Assembly (NCBI GenBank): GCA_947494435.1
Contig: CANLUY010000001.1
Span: 610,001-674,000 of the forward strand
Length of the DNA stretch: 64,000 nucleotides
Direction of reading: 5' to 3'
Source of the DNA: an uncultured Litoreibacter sp.
GTDB taxonomy: Bacteria > Pseudomonadota > Alphaproteobacteria > Rhodobacterales > Rhodobacteraceae
Below are positions 25,539 to 34,479 of this stretch, piece after piece (position 1 is the first letter of the stretch; the number at the start of each line of letters is the position of its first letter). A program made the translations under genes and the position numbers. The notes beneath the pieces were generated by a model, which did no database searches, was not told the DNA's origin, and worked only from the letters and a program-made list of their open reading frames with translations.

Positions 25539-26774
25539 TCAAACAGAAGTCAGACCCATCTGCCTGCGACCTAACTCTGTCAGATCGTCGAGTGCGGCGC
25601 GGCCCTCAAAGTCGACCTCATAGTCTTCTGCAGCGAAATCCGGTGCGCTGCGTCCCGCCATGAACGCCTCCGCCTGTTTCTGCACATAGGCCTTGTTCTT
25701 CGCGCAGACAGGCGAAGCTCCGATGTAGATGACATTGGCATAGTCGCTGCCTTTGTGCTCATTCGCGACGGAATGCAGGACGTCGGGATGCCACCAGACT
25801 GTATCACCCGGTCGGACCTCCGGAATACTGATCATTCCTTCAAGAATTTCGCCATGCCAGTGAGGGTCTGCGCCAAGTGCCCGTCCGGGCCAGGCACCAC
25901 AAAGATCATCTTCCGCAACATCATCTTGGAGCGCCCGCAGAAGCATGTAGCCGATTGAATTGGCGATGGGCAAAAGGCTTAACGTTCCGTCACCTGGGCC
26001 TTGTGTCGTCAAGGCCGTCCATCCCTGAAATGTCCGAAACATCGAGCAGACCGCAGGCGAAGCATATTCCCGTGTCTGTGTCCGAAAGGCCGCTTTCCAG
26101 GGATCGAAACTCTCCATATCGCCTTGGTAAATTGACCGGTAAATCGCCTGATAGGCCGGGTCACACCAGCGTTCGTACGAACCACTATCCATATGTGGCG
26201 ACAGGCCCAGCGTCGTGTCACCAGGCTGACGACGACGCAGCCGGTCTGCGTATGCCAAGTCATGATTTGGGTCAAATTCTTGTCCCATTGGCGCGGTCAC
26301 ATCATACAACCGATTGAGAAACCGCTTGGTCAACGCCATGCTTTCAGCCTGTCTGGCCATGACTTGAGGTCGCGACCAATACAATCCGAAAATCTGCGGT
26401 GTCGCGTCGTCCAACGTGCTGAAATACTTGTCGATCCCGGCTTTTGCCTTGGCTTTTGAAAGATAGTCGTTGAGATCAATATAGGCGCCGACTTCGTCGT
26501 TCCACTCTTCGGCTTGCGTGCGGTCGAAAACGCCACGGACGATCACACACCCACGCTGACGCACAAACGCTCGGTCGGTCTCGTCAACGTCGTCATCGGC
26601 AATCTGGCGATATTGGATTTCGGGGATGACAGGGCGTCCAGCGGCGACATCCATCTTTATTGCTTCAACATCGCGAAGGATTTTGTCGCGACAGGTCGCG
26701 AAAGACGTCCGCATGTCTGACAATTGGGACAGTCTACGCTTCGTCTCAGCTATAATCGATCTGGGGTCGAACTC
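25539..26774 (-). CDS. DUF1479 family protein (Fe(II)/2-oxoglutarate oxygenase-like)
   Basis: This 411-residue protein matches DUF1479 (YbiU family), distantly related to phytanoyl-CoA-type Fe(II)/2-oxoglutarate oxygenases. Candidate iron ligands are visible as SPHMDSG (HxD) and, about 150 residues later, WWHPDVLHSV. The reaction of the family is not known to me. The start at 26774 begins MEFDPRSI; an upstream start at 26807 would add 11 residues. It is the outermost gene of the sugar block, 72 bases from the aldo/keto reductase gene on the same strand. Confidence 0.8.
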   Translation of the reverse strand, partial: EFDPRSIIAETKRRLSQLSDMRTSFATCRDKILRDVEAIKMDVAAGRPVIPEIQYRQIADDDVDETDRAFVRQRGCVIVRGVFDRTQAEEWNDEVGAYIDLNDYLSKAKAKAGIDKYFSTLDDATPQIFGLYWSRPQVMARQAESMALTKRFLNRLYDVTAPMGQEFDPNHDLAYADRLRRRQPGDTTLGLSPHMDSGSYERWCDPAYQAIYRSIYQGDMESFDPWKAAFRTQTREYASPAVCSMFRTFQGWTALTTQGPGDGTLSLLPIANSIGYMLLRALQDDVAEDDLCGAWPGRALGADPHWHGEILEGMISIPEVRPGDTVWWHPDVLHSVANEHKGSDYANVIYIGASPVCAKNKAYVQKQAEAFMAGRSAPDFAAEDYEVDFEGRAALDDLTELGRRQMGLTSV

Positions 26775-27077
26775 CATGGCAAGCTCCAAAATGATTGTCT
26801 TGAGCACTCAAAGTAGAACCTGTTTCGGGTAATTTAGAAAGAGGTCTACGAGAAGAAAGCGAATTTGGACGGATCTGATGCTTGCCGTTTGCATGCTCGC
26901 GACAGGCTTGGAAGTTGAAGTGCAAGTGGCAGTATCTCATCGCATCCGACGTCCATGGAACGCTGTTACGTGAGTTTGAACCGGCTTCGAGTGAGGAAAG
27001 CAGTGGTTGCCTGCGAAGCAAGCTGCCCCACTGCACTTTGAAAGTGTCGTGAATAGCCATTTTAGTACTTAATGTCG
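26775..27077. other. Intergenic stretch between the DUF1479 and LysR genes
   Basis: About 300 bases. A 119-codon open frame on the minus strand (26746-27105) overlaps both neighbours' ends and shows no recognisable domain or ribosome binding site, so I do not call it. The region should hold the promoter for the DUF1479 gene; AACCTGTTTCGGGT at about 26817-26830 resembles part of the repeat found at 15021-15031. Confidence 0.4.
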
Positions 27078-27995
27078 TCAGGATCTTGCGATCAAGCTGG
27101 CCCATTTGTCTTTCGCTAGTTCCTTTGCGAGATGATCAAATGTGATGCGGATACGGCGGCTGGTTTGTATCTCTCGATGTGTGACCAGCCATGTTTCCAT
27201 GTTGAAGGACGGCGCGTTAGGCAGGACGCGTTGTAGCCCAAGTCGACCCTCGGCAACGATCGTGGGCAAGAATGCGATACCTGCGCCATCCCGCACCAAT
27301 TCATACATCGTGCTGCCGTTTGAAGTGGTGATGCCAAAGTTTGATTTTGTCACGGGGAAGCCCATCGCGGCGATCTGCGGTACCAGACGCTCCGGCGATT
27401 GATAGCCAATGAAATTGGCGTCCGCAAAGTCTTCCGGGGCATTCAACGGGCCAAGGCCTGAGAGATAGGTTTTTGAGGCGAAGAGTGAGATTTCGATGTC
27501 AGCAATCCGTTTAGCGACCAGATCAGGTTGCTCGGGGCGTACGTGCCGGATCGCGATGTCAGCGTCTCGGCGGGTCAGATCGGACATCTCGTTTGAAGGG
27601 ACAAGCTCGACGCTGATGCCAGGATAAGACTCGCGCAAAGAGATTAGGCATCGAGGAAGTGCGTAAGCCGCCATTGCGTCACTAGAGGTGATTCTGACAG
27701 CCCCTTCAATGGCTTGGCTTTGACCGGCGGCAACAAGAGAAATCTGGGTCGCAGCTTCGGCCATGTTCTGGACATGCGCTAGCAACTCACTTCCGGCTTC
27801 TGTGATTTGCATGATCCGTGTGCCACGTTCAAACAGCGTCAGATTCAGCGCCTCTTCCAAAGATGAAATTTGACGGCTGAGCGTGGGCTGTGTTTGCTTC
27901 AACGCCCTCGCAGCACCTGAAAGCGAACCCTGCTCCACGACGGCGAGGAAGGCGCGGACATGATTCCAGTCGAAAGAGATCGCATCCCAGTTCAT
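27078..27995 (-). CDS. LysR-family transcriptional regulator
   Basis: This 305-residue regulator has an N-terminal winged helix-turn-helix (FLAVVEQGSLSGAARALKQTQPTLSRQI, residues about 15-42) and a C-terminal periplasmic-binding-like effector domain. It is divergent from the DUF6326/methyltransferase pair and a LysR-type palindrome lies between them, so it probably controls those genes and itself. Its relation to the sugar block on its other side is uncertain. Confidence 0.92.
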   Translation of the reverse strand: MNWDAISFDWNHVRAFLAVVEQGSLSGAARALKQTQPTLSRQISSLEEALNLTLFERGTRIMQITEAGSELLAHVQNMAEAATQISLVAAGQSQAIEGAVRITSSDAMAAYALPRCLISLRESYPGISVELVPSNEMSDLTRRDADIAIRHVRPEQPDLVAKRIADIEISLFASKTYLSGLGPLNAPEDFADANFIGYQSPERLVPQIAAMGFPVTKSNFGITTSNGSTMYELVRDGAGIAFLPTIVAEGRLGLQRVLPNAPSFNMETWLVTHREIQTSRRIRITFDHLAKELAKDKWASLIARS

Positions 27996-28034
27996 CTATT
28001 TTTGTATAGAACTCATCCACAATTAGTCAATTCC

Positions 28035-28049
28035 ATTCGCATATCGAAT
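28035..28049. promoter_or_regulatory. LysR-type binding site (T-N11-A palindrome)
   Basis: ATTCGCATATCGAAT is a perfect inverted repeat ATTCG-N5-CGAAT and contains the T-N11-A spacing of LysR sites. It sits between the divergent LysR gene (start 27995) and the DUF6326 gene (start 28089), the classical arrangement for autoregulation. Confidence 0.55.
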
Positions 28050-28088
28050 AGCTGAAAGAGCCGGGGAAACCAACGCTTGGAGATACTA

Positions 28089-28523
28089 ATGCTCAATCGC
28101 TCAGACCCCAACGACTTAAGGCCGGCCCTGTCGCTTCTATGGCTTTTCGCCATTCTCAACATGGTTTTTCGTGACATCCATGAATTCACCATGGCCAGTA
28201 CACTCAACGAAATTCTGTCTGGTACAATAAATGGAAACCCAATGTCGGAAACCGTTCTGTTATATGGCGCATTCGCCGTAGAAATTCTGCTTCTTGGGTT
28301 CCTTCTGTCTGCGGTGTTGCCCGCGCGATGGGCGCGCAATCTCAACCTTGTTCTTGTTCCGGCAGCAATTGCGGGGATGTTTGTCGTTCCACCGGCTGAC
28401 CCGGATGACATTTTTTTCGCAATTGTCGAAATCTGTGCCCTGGCTGCTGCTTTCGTTTTGGCTTGGCGGTGGACGCCTCATACGCACCCATTCAAAACCC
28501 GTGGAGACGGCTATGCTGTATGA
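28089..28523 (+). CDS. DUF6326 family membrane protein
   Basis: This 144-residue protein has four predicted membrane helices, starting RPALSLLWLFAILNMVFRDIHEF, and resembles the DUF6326 family of unknown function. ATG at 28089 has GGAG six bases upstream. The next gene (methyltransferase) starts inside its last codons, so they are translationally coupled. Confidence 0.75.
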   Translation: MLNRSDPNDLRPALSLLWLFAILNMVFRDIHEFTMASTLNEILSGTINGNPMSETVLLYGAFAVEILLLGFLLSAVLPARWARNLNLVLVPAAIAGMFVVPPADPDDIFFAIVEICALAAAFVLAWRWTPHTHPFKTRGDGYAV

Positions 28524-29277
28524 AAGTGCCATTCAGGCGGAGCATGCTCGATCTTCATTCTCCGTCCCGGTTTTTTCCCGTTCATTTGGAAGCTGGCGTT
28601 TGTCCGTCGACCGAAGTCTGTTTGATCAGGATGCACTTGCGGGGCATTACGACAAAAAGGCTGCTGGTTGGCAGAATATCATCGACCGATACGGGTTTGC
28701 ATCTGCGTATGAGTCTCTGATTGCCCGCATTAAGACAGACCCACAGTATCGGCAAGATTCCGGCTCTTTACGTATCCTCGATACCGGTGTCGGCACGGGC
28801 GCGATGTCCCTGGCGTTTCGCAGACAATTTACGGGCCATCTTGAGCTGGATGCTGTTGATATCTCAAAAGCGATGCTTCGGCAGGCAAGGCATCGGCTCG
28901 AGCATCCGAATACGACGCTTTGCGTAAAGCAGGCCAGTCTTTTCGCATTGCCATACGACGACAACACCTTCGACGTCGTTCTTGCAGCTCATGTCATTGA
29001 GCATTTGCCAGAACCACAGGTCGCTTTGTCAGAGATTGTTCGCGTCCTGAAGCCAGGTGGTATCTTGATTTGTAGCCTCACCAAAGCGTCACTTGTTGGG
29101 ACCTTAGTCCAACTTGTGTGGCGGACTCACCGCGCTTCTCAGAAAGTCGCGATCAACTGGCTCGCTCATTCTGGATTGCGCTCTGTACGGGCATTTCCTT
29201 TCAGTAAGAATACGGCTGCTTCCAAATTCAGCACGGGTTATGTCGGCCAGAAACCAAGCTCAAACTCGCGGATTTAG
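28513..29277 (+). CDS. Class I SAM-dependent methyltransferase
   Basis: This 254-residue enzyme has methyltransferase motif I ILDTGVGTGAMS, an acidic strand-2 end (LDAVDIS), VVLAAHVIEHL and a post-motif LKPGGILICS, as in Methyltransf_11/25 enzymes. The substrate is unknown. The start at 28513 overlaps the DUF6326 gene end by 11 bases. The LysR gene upstream probably regulates the pair. Confidence 0.87.
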   Translation: MLYESAIQAEHARSSFSVPVFSRSFGSWRLSVDRSLFDQDALAGHYDKKAAGWQNIIDRYGFASAYESLIARIKTDPQYRQDSGSLRILDTGVGTGAMSLAFRRQFTGHLELDAVDISKAMLRQARHRLEHPNTTLCVKQASLFALPYDDNTFDVVLAAHVIEHLPEPQVALSEIVRVLKPGGILICSLTKASLVGTLVQLVWRTHRASQKVAINWLAHSGLRSVRAFPFSKNTAASKFSTGYVGQKPSSNSRI

Positions 29278-29590
29278 AATTTAGACTGGCAAATTTCTGC
29301 ACTAACCGCAGTGGCTCCAAACTGTTGTTACATCGGCGGGCCAGCTTTTTGGTTGCAAGTGCAGCATCTGAAAGCGACAGAGAGTAAAGCCTTTTGCGCC
29401 GCATACGGCATAAAACGTAGGCTACACGGCATAGTGGATGAAGGTTAATCTGCTTGAAAAGCGGATTTCTGGATCATATTGGCGATGAAAAAGAGCGGCG
29501 CAGAGGACTTCTTGCTATGTCTTAGTTTAATGCCTTGCCGTCACCTATGCCTTATGTTGCAATTCCACGCAAAGATGGCACATTCTCGGG
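29278..29590. other. Intergenic stretch before the heme oxygenase gene
   Basis: Just over 300 bases with no convincing gene on either strand. ACGGCATA occurs twice within 25 bases (near 29404 and 29424), with no obvious function. The promoter of the heme oxygenase-phytochrome operon is expected here, but I cannot pick it out reliably. Confidence 0.4.
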
Positions 29591-30163
29591 ATGATCTGGA
29601 AACAAAACAACAGCTTGCGTGCTCGTTTACGAGCCGACATGTGGGCGTCGCACTATGATCTCGACCGAAAGGTATCCCAGTTCGATCTGGCGACGCGATG
29701 TGGTTTTGTGCATTTTCTTCTTATGAAGTCAGTAGCTCTTAGCTCTGTTATACCTATACCTCGCGGGGGGCGCTCAGTAATAAAAGAAGGTATCAATGAG
29801 CTTCTAGCGCGGGTCGCAAAATACCTTCGCGTCATTGGCGCTATGGATGATGTCGAGACGGCTGAAATTGGGCCATTTCATGTGCTGGCGATTGACTATT
29901 TGATTGCAGGTTCAAGGCTCGGTACGCAGCTTCTGCGGCAAAGGTGGCTTGCCGCAGGCGACCCGAATATCAATCAGGTCAGCGCTTCCTTTTACTCGCC
30001 CGGCTATATCAAGGTTTGGAAGCCGTTTTGCGCTGAAACCAATAGGACGTCAGCGGTCGGCGAAACAGCCGATCAAATCGTCACCCATGGAAACCTGGTC
30101 TTCAAATTCTACCATAGATGTACGCACGCACCATACGCGACGAAAGGGGCAGCCAATGCCTGA
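29591..30163 (+). CDS. bphO: Heme oxygenase (BphO-type) supplying biliverdin to the phytochrome
   Basis: This 190-residue all-helical protein resembles bacterial heme oxygenases. The N-terminal helix LRADMWASHYDLDRKVSQFD contains the expected proximal heme-ligand histidine (His21), and GSRLGTQLLRQRW matches the glycine-rich distal helix. The enzyme opens heme to biliverdin, the chromophore of bacteriophytochromes. It overlaps the phytochrome gene by 8 bases, which strongly supports the assignment even though the sequence is fairly diverged. Confidence 0.82.
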   Translation: MIWKQNNSLRARLRADMWASHYDLDRKVSQFDLATRCGFVHFLLMKSVALSSVIPIPRGGRSVIKEGINELLARVAKYLRVIGAMDDVETAEIGPFHVLAIDYLIAGSRLGTQLLRQRWLAAGDPNINQVSASFYSPGYIKVWKPFCAETNRTSAVGETADQIVTHGNLVFKFYHRCTHAPYATKGAANA

Positions 30164-32723
30164 AGCAGAACAAACTCCGCACCAACAAAACTTCAATCTG
30201 ACCGATTGTGACCGCGAGCCAATCCATGTTCTTGGCCGCGTGCAAAGTTACGGCTGTTTGATTGCGCTTTCTGCTGACTGGATGATCACATATGCATCCG
30301 AAAACTGCGCCGATCTGCTGGGCCTTGATGCGCAAAGCATTGTTGGGTCGCGATTTGCCGAAGTATTCTCACAAGAAACAGTGCATCATTTAAGAACCAA
30401 GATGCAGGTGCTTAGCTACCAGACGGGTGCTGCGCGCCTTTTTGCATATCCCGCATTAGAAGATGATCGCCTGTTCGACATCTCGATCAGTCAAAGCGAC
30501 CACAGCATTATCTTTGAATTCGAACCGCGCGTTCCCGAAGTAAAGAAAGACCTTGATCGTTCCACGGTGCGTGCGCTCATCGGGCGCGTAAAGCGTCATG
30601 AGACCGTCGAAGACATGGCGCGCGAAGCAGTGCGTGCGATAAAGGCATTGTCAGGCTTTGACAGGGTGATGGCCTATCGGTTCAACGATGATGACAGCGG
30701 CACAGTTATTGCTGAGGTCTGTGAACCCGACCAAGAGCCGTTTTTAGGTCTTAGGTATCCTGCAAGCGATATCCCGAAACAGGCACGCGCGCTCTACCTT
30801 CGTAGTCCGCTGCGGATCATCGCCGACATTGATGCTGACACGTACGCCATCCATCCAGCACTTGACCCCAATGGGCGACCTCTTGATCTGTCGCTTGCCG
30901 TGACGCGTGCAGTTTCTCCAATCCATCTTGAGTACCTTCGCAACATGAAGGTTGCCGCCTCGATGTCCGTTTCGATCATCCGGAACGGCAAGCTTTGGGG
31001 GCTGTTTGCATGCCACCACCAATCATCCAAGTATATTAACTACGAGCTGCGTAGTGAGATTGAGCTCTTTTCTGAGCTGTTCAATTATCAACTCGCGCAG
31101 GTTGAGTTGACATCCGAATTGGCCGAACTGGACCGCGCCCGTGAGTTGCACGACAGGTTGATGACACAGCTTTCTGGCGGCAAGTCCATGTCGGAAACCT
31201 TCGACGTTCTTTCCGAGAACATTAAAGAAGTTATTCCGTTTGATGGCGCGGCTGTTTTCACCGATGGAGTGTACAAGTCCACAGGTTTGGCCCCGACCAA
31301 AGAAGAGTTTATGGGGTTGGCGCGGTTTTTGAACACAACACCTTCCGGACAAGTCTACCAAACCAATGCACTGTCTTCTCGATATCCCGGTGCCGCGGGA
31401 TATGTCGACCGGGTTGCGGGCATAATGGCGCTGCCTGTGTCGCGCACTCCACGGGACTATCTTGTTCTATTTCGACGCGAAATTGCCGCATCGGTCAAAT
31501 GGGCGGGCAATCCTGAGAAACCGGTAGAGTTTGGACCAAATGGCGCACGTTTGACGCCGAGAAAGAGTTTTGACGCTTGGCAGGAGGTTGTGCGTGAACA
31601 ATCTGCTCCATGGCGTGCCTCGGAACTGCGCGCGGCTGACGCGCTTCGTGTCACGCTACTGGAAGTCGTGCTGAAGATGGCCGATGAACGCAACGCCGCT
31701 CGCAAGCAGGCCCAAGATCAACAGGAGCTTTTGGTTGCGGAATTAAACCACCGCGTCCGGAACATCTTGAACCTGATCAGAGGCCTCGTCTCCCAAGGTC
31801 AGGAAGACGCCCAATCACTGGACGACTACCGATCCGTCCTAGAAGACCGCATCTTCGCGCTGGCCCGCGCCCATGACCAACTGACACAGACTGAATGGAG
31901 CTGGGTGTCACTCCGCTCTCTGGTTGAGACCGAGGTGAGGGCGTTTCTAACCTCCAAAGCCTCTCGCGTCCGGATCACTGGGGACGAAATCGAACTGTCG
32001 CCAACCGCTTTTTCGACCCTCGCGCTGGTCATCCATGAACTTGTGACCAACTCCGCCAAGTATGGGGCACTCAACGACTCGTCTGGATCGGTTAGTCTTG
32101 ATGTGCGCCTGCAACCCGATGGGGTGGCGCAATTGTCTTGGCGGGAAGAAAACGGTCCGCCTGTCCAAGCGCCGCAACGTCGCGGCTTTGGCACAACAAT
32201 CATCGAAAGATCCATACCTTTTGAACTCAAAGGGCAAGCCGATGCACGCTTCCGTGTGACTGGATTTGAAGCCGATTTCCTTCTGCCGTCTGCACATGTG
32301 CGGCCCGCTTCAGCCGCTGCTCTCGCTCCGCGAGAGCCCTCAAACGACAAGACAACCGAGGTTCGTTTGGATGGGCATTGTCTGGTTGTCGAAGACAATA
32401 TGGTGATCGCACTCGATGCGTCCGACATGCTCTCAGACTTAGGGGCCGAACACGTGCATACGGCAAGTTCGGTCGTGGACGGGCTCGCCATACTGTCCAA
32501 ACATACCATTACTTTTGCGTTGCTTGACGTAAATCTGGGTGATGAGACGTCTATCCCCGTCATCGAGAAATGCCTAGAATTGGGTATACCGACGATCCTT
32601 GCCACTGGCTACGGTGCGAACAAGGACCTCTTAGCGAAGTTCCCGAACATGCCGGTCTTAAACAAGCCGTACAATTCTGATGGGCTGACGCAGACGATTT
32701 CGAAGGCTTTGGACGAAAGCTGA
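30156..32723 (+). CDS. bphP: Bacteriophytochrome histidine kinase with C-terminal receiver domain
   Basis: This 855-residue red/far-red photoreceptor has, in order: a PAS domain with the biliverdin-binding Cys18 (TDCDREPIHVLG), a GAF domain with the phytochrome signature YPASDIPKQARALY (Asp205), a PHY domain, an HWE-type histidine kinase (phospho-acceptor His532 in ELNHRVRNIL; LSWREENGPP matches the WxE motif) and a receiver domain with Asp791 in LLDVNLG and Lys in NKPY. The start at 30156 (MPEAEQ) lies inside the heme oxygenase gene end. The receiver may act as a phosphate sink or relay. No output regulator is adjacent. Confidence 0.95.
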   Translation: MPEAEQTPHQQNFNLTDCDREPIHVLGRVQSYGCLIALSADWMITYASENCADLLGLDAQSIVGSRFAEVFSQETVHHLRTKMQVLSYQTGAARLFAYPALEDDRLFDISISQSDHSIIFEFEPRVPEVKKDLDRSTVRALIGRVKRHETVEDMAREAVRAIKALSGFDRVMAYRFNDDDSGTVIAEVCEPDQEPFLGLRYPASDIPKQARALYLRSPLRIIADIDADTYAIHPALDPNGRPLDLSLAVTRAVSPIHLEYLRNMKVAASMSVSIIRNGKLWGLFACHHQSSKYINYELRSEIELFSELFNYQLAQVELTSELAELDRARELHDRLMTQLSGGKSMSETFDVLSENIKEVIPFDGAAVFTDGVYKSTGLAPTKEEFMGLARFLNTTPSGQVYQTNALSSRYPGAAGYVDRVAGIMALPVSRTPRDYLVLFRREIAASVKWAGNPEKPVEFGPNGARLTPRKSFDAWQEVVREQSAPWRASELRAADALRVTLLEVVLKMADERNAARKQAQDQQELLVAELNHRVRNILNLIRGLVSQGQEDAQSLDDYRSVLEDRIFALARAHDQLTQTEWSWVSLRSLVETEVRAFLTSKASRVRITGDEIELSPTAFSTLALVIHELVTNSAKYGALNDSSGSVSLDVRLQPDGVAQLSWREENGPPVQAPQRRGFGTTIIERSIPFELKGQADARFRVTGFEADFLLPSAHVRPASAAALAPREPSNDKTTEVRLDGHCLVVEDNMVIALDASDMLSDLGAEHVHTASSVVDGLAILSKHTITFALLDVNLGDETSIPVIEKCLELGIPTILATGYGANKDLLAKFPNMPVLNKPYNSDGLTQTISKALDES

Positions 32724-32759
32724 TTAAGTCAGAAAGGATGCATTGCTCAGTCTGAATTT

Positions 32760-33306
32760 ACTCGAACTAGTTCAGCTTTAATTTTCGAACACAGGGACTT
32801 AAGCGTGTTCTGGTTGATAGGTCGGATGTATTGCTGACGCTGGTTAACCCGTAGCGAAAGTACGCCCCATCCCACGGCGCATCGAATGGGTGCTACAGAC
32901 AGTTGGCTTGAGACCAATCGATGTGACCAAATCTTGGGAAATCCGTGCATATTGCCGCATCGAGACATATAACGGTTTGTGAAACCGAGCACGCTAAAGA
33001 CAATTGGATCTAATGATCAATTCGTCTTCAATCCACTTATTGAACGAAGCGCGGGTGCCGTTCGAGATGTCGAGGCATACCGGCTTCCGGGTTTTGCTTT
33101 TCAAAACAGAAACACGCGCTTTGATCGACGTAGAAACAGTGACATCAACCACCTTCACAAGGTCTAAATCACGTAGGTCACTTTCGATTACCATGTCAAA
33201 GAGCGCTAGGTTACGATTGTTCTTGGCCAATTCAAGACGTACACGGATCGCCCCGGCATGTGTTGGTTCCGACAGACGCTTCTGATCAAAGACACCACCC
33301 TTTTTC
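32760..33306 (-). pseudogene. Decayed tyrosine recombinase (integrase) remnant
   Basis: Minus-strand translation from about 33306 gives a stretch typical of a proteobacterial phage-integrase family: AIRVRLELAKNNRNLALFDM, then LDLVKVVDVTVSTSIKARVS and KTRKPVCLDISNGTR. It stops at 32994. In another frame further downstream MRQYARI and GLKPTVCSTHSMRR (about 32870-32970) continue the family's catalytic region. Frame changes and stops interrupt it, and the C-terminal Tyr part is not intact. It marks a past insertion. Confidence 0.7.
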
Positions 33307-33501
33307 GAACCTGGTAAGGTGACTAACTGGTGGGTAGGTACATTGTTTCAATATCCGCTTCGCTGCCCCATCACTTCTGCCAATCACGACAATCCTACGC
33401 CGACCGAAACAACGTAACATATCCTGCCGCACCGAGCTTCCGGACTGAAGTGAGCCCCATTCAAGTGATGCTGCGTCGTTCAAAAGTTTCGGCTCTACGG
33501 A

Positions 33502-34362
33502 TTATGAAGACTTCGCAACGAACAGAAATGCAGGCAGTGCGCTCCCCAGCCAGACAACGCTATAGAGCGCTGCGGGAATTGCGTAGGCGTTGAACGTTGG
33601 GCCATTCGCAATCAACAGACCAGCAATTGCTAAAGCTAATGCTCCGTTTTGAACACCGGTCTCAATTGCGATGGTCTTTGCTTCTGGGTCGGTTGCGCCA
33701 AGCATGCGTGACACTGCAAAGCCGATGACCGACAGGGCGACAATCAGGGCAAATAATCCTAGCCCGAGATGCGTGATATTGTTGGTCACAACTTGCCAGT
33801 TTGACAGTATCGCGGCGGCAATCACCGCAACAAACAATCCCATTGCCACCTTTGCCAGCGTCGGTGCGATCTTGGCGACCGCCGCTGGTGAGGCTGCACG
33901 AAGCATCATACCAAGTGTGATAGGTAGCGCTGTCAGCAGAAAGGCTGTGATCGCTGTTGAGGCAATATCGATCTCGGGCGCGGTGGCCCCCAAAAAATGA
34001 GCGACCGCGACATCAAGGATGATCGGTATTGTCACCACACAAGTTAAACTGAAGGTCGCGGTCAGTGTGACCGAAAGTGCGACATCCCAGTTGGCAAGCT
34101 TGGTGATGATATTGCTTGCCGCACCACCCGGGCACGCCGCGAGTATCATTATTCCGACGGCAGTCTCACCGGTAAAGCCAAAGATAAGGATGATGAGATA
34201 GGCCATCACCGGCAGCAGAATGATTTGGTTCAATGCTCCGATGCAAAAAGCGCGCGGACGTTCCGCAATTCGCCGAAAATCCGATGGTGTGAGCCCTAGA
34301 CCAAGGCTGAACATGATGACCACGACAGCCAATGGAAGAAGCGCTGTCACAAATACGTCCAT
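33502..34362 (-). CDS. Bile acid:sodium symporter (BASS) family transporter
   Basis: This 286-residue membrane protein has about nine helices and BASS family marks: MFSLGLGLTPSDF near the N-terminus, AACPGGAASNIIT in the crossover region and ETGVQNGALALAI in the second half. The family couples import of organic anions to sodium; in marine bacteria the substrate could be a keto acid or other carboxylate. It is not obviously in an operon. Confidence 0.9.
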   Translation of the reverse strand: MDVFVTALLPLAVVVIMFSLGLGLTPSDFRRIAERPRAFCIGALNQIILLPVMAYLIILIFGFTGETAVGIMILAACPGGAASNIITKLANWDVALSVTLTATFSLTCVVTIPIILDVAVAHFLGATAPEIDIASTAITAFLLTALPITLGMMLRAASPAAVAKIAPTLAKVAMGLFVAVIAAAILSNWQVVTNNITHLGLGLFALIVALSVIGFAVSRMLGATDPEAKTIAIETGVQNGALALAIAGLLIANGPTFNAYAIPAALYSVVWLGSALPAFLFVAKSS

Positions 34363-34479
34363 GTGTCATGCCTTTGCCGACCTTCAAACCTGCAAGCAAA
34401 TTATGTCATTGCCGCAGGTTTGACGAGAGTTGGCTCTCGGCGGAAGACAGGCACCTGAGGGTAGATGCCCTAACAAGGT

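Noticed and set aside
31826-32605. 259-codon minus-strand frame
   Set aside because: Antisense to the kinase and receiver part of the phytochrome; Ser/Arg-rich shadow.
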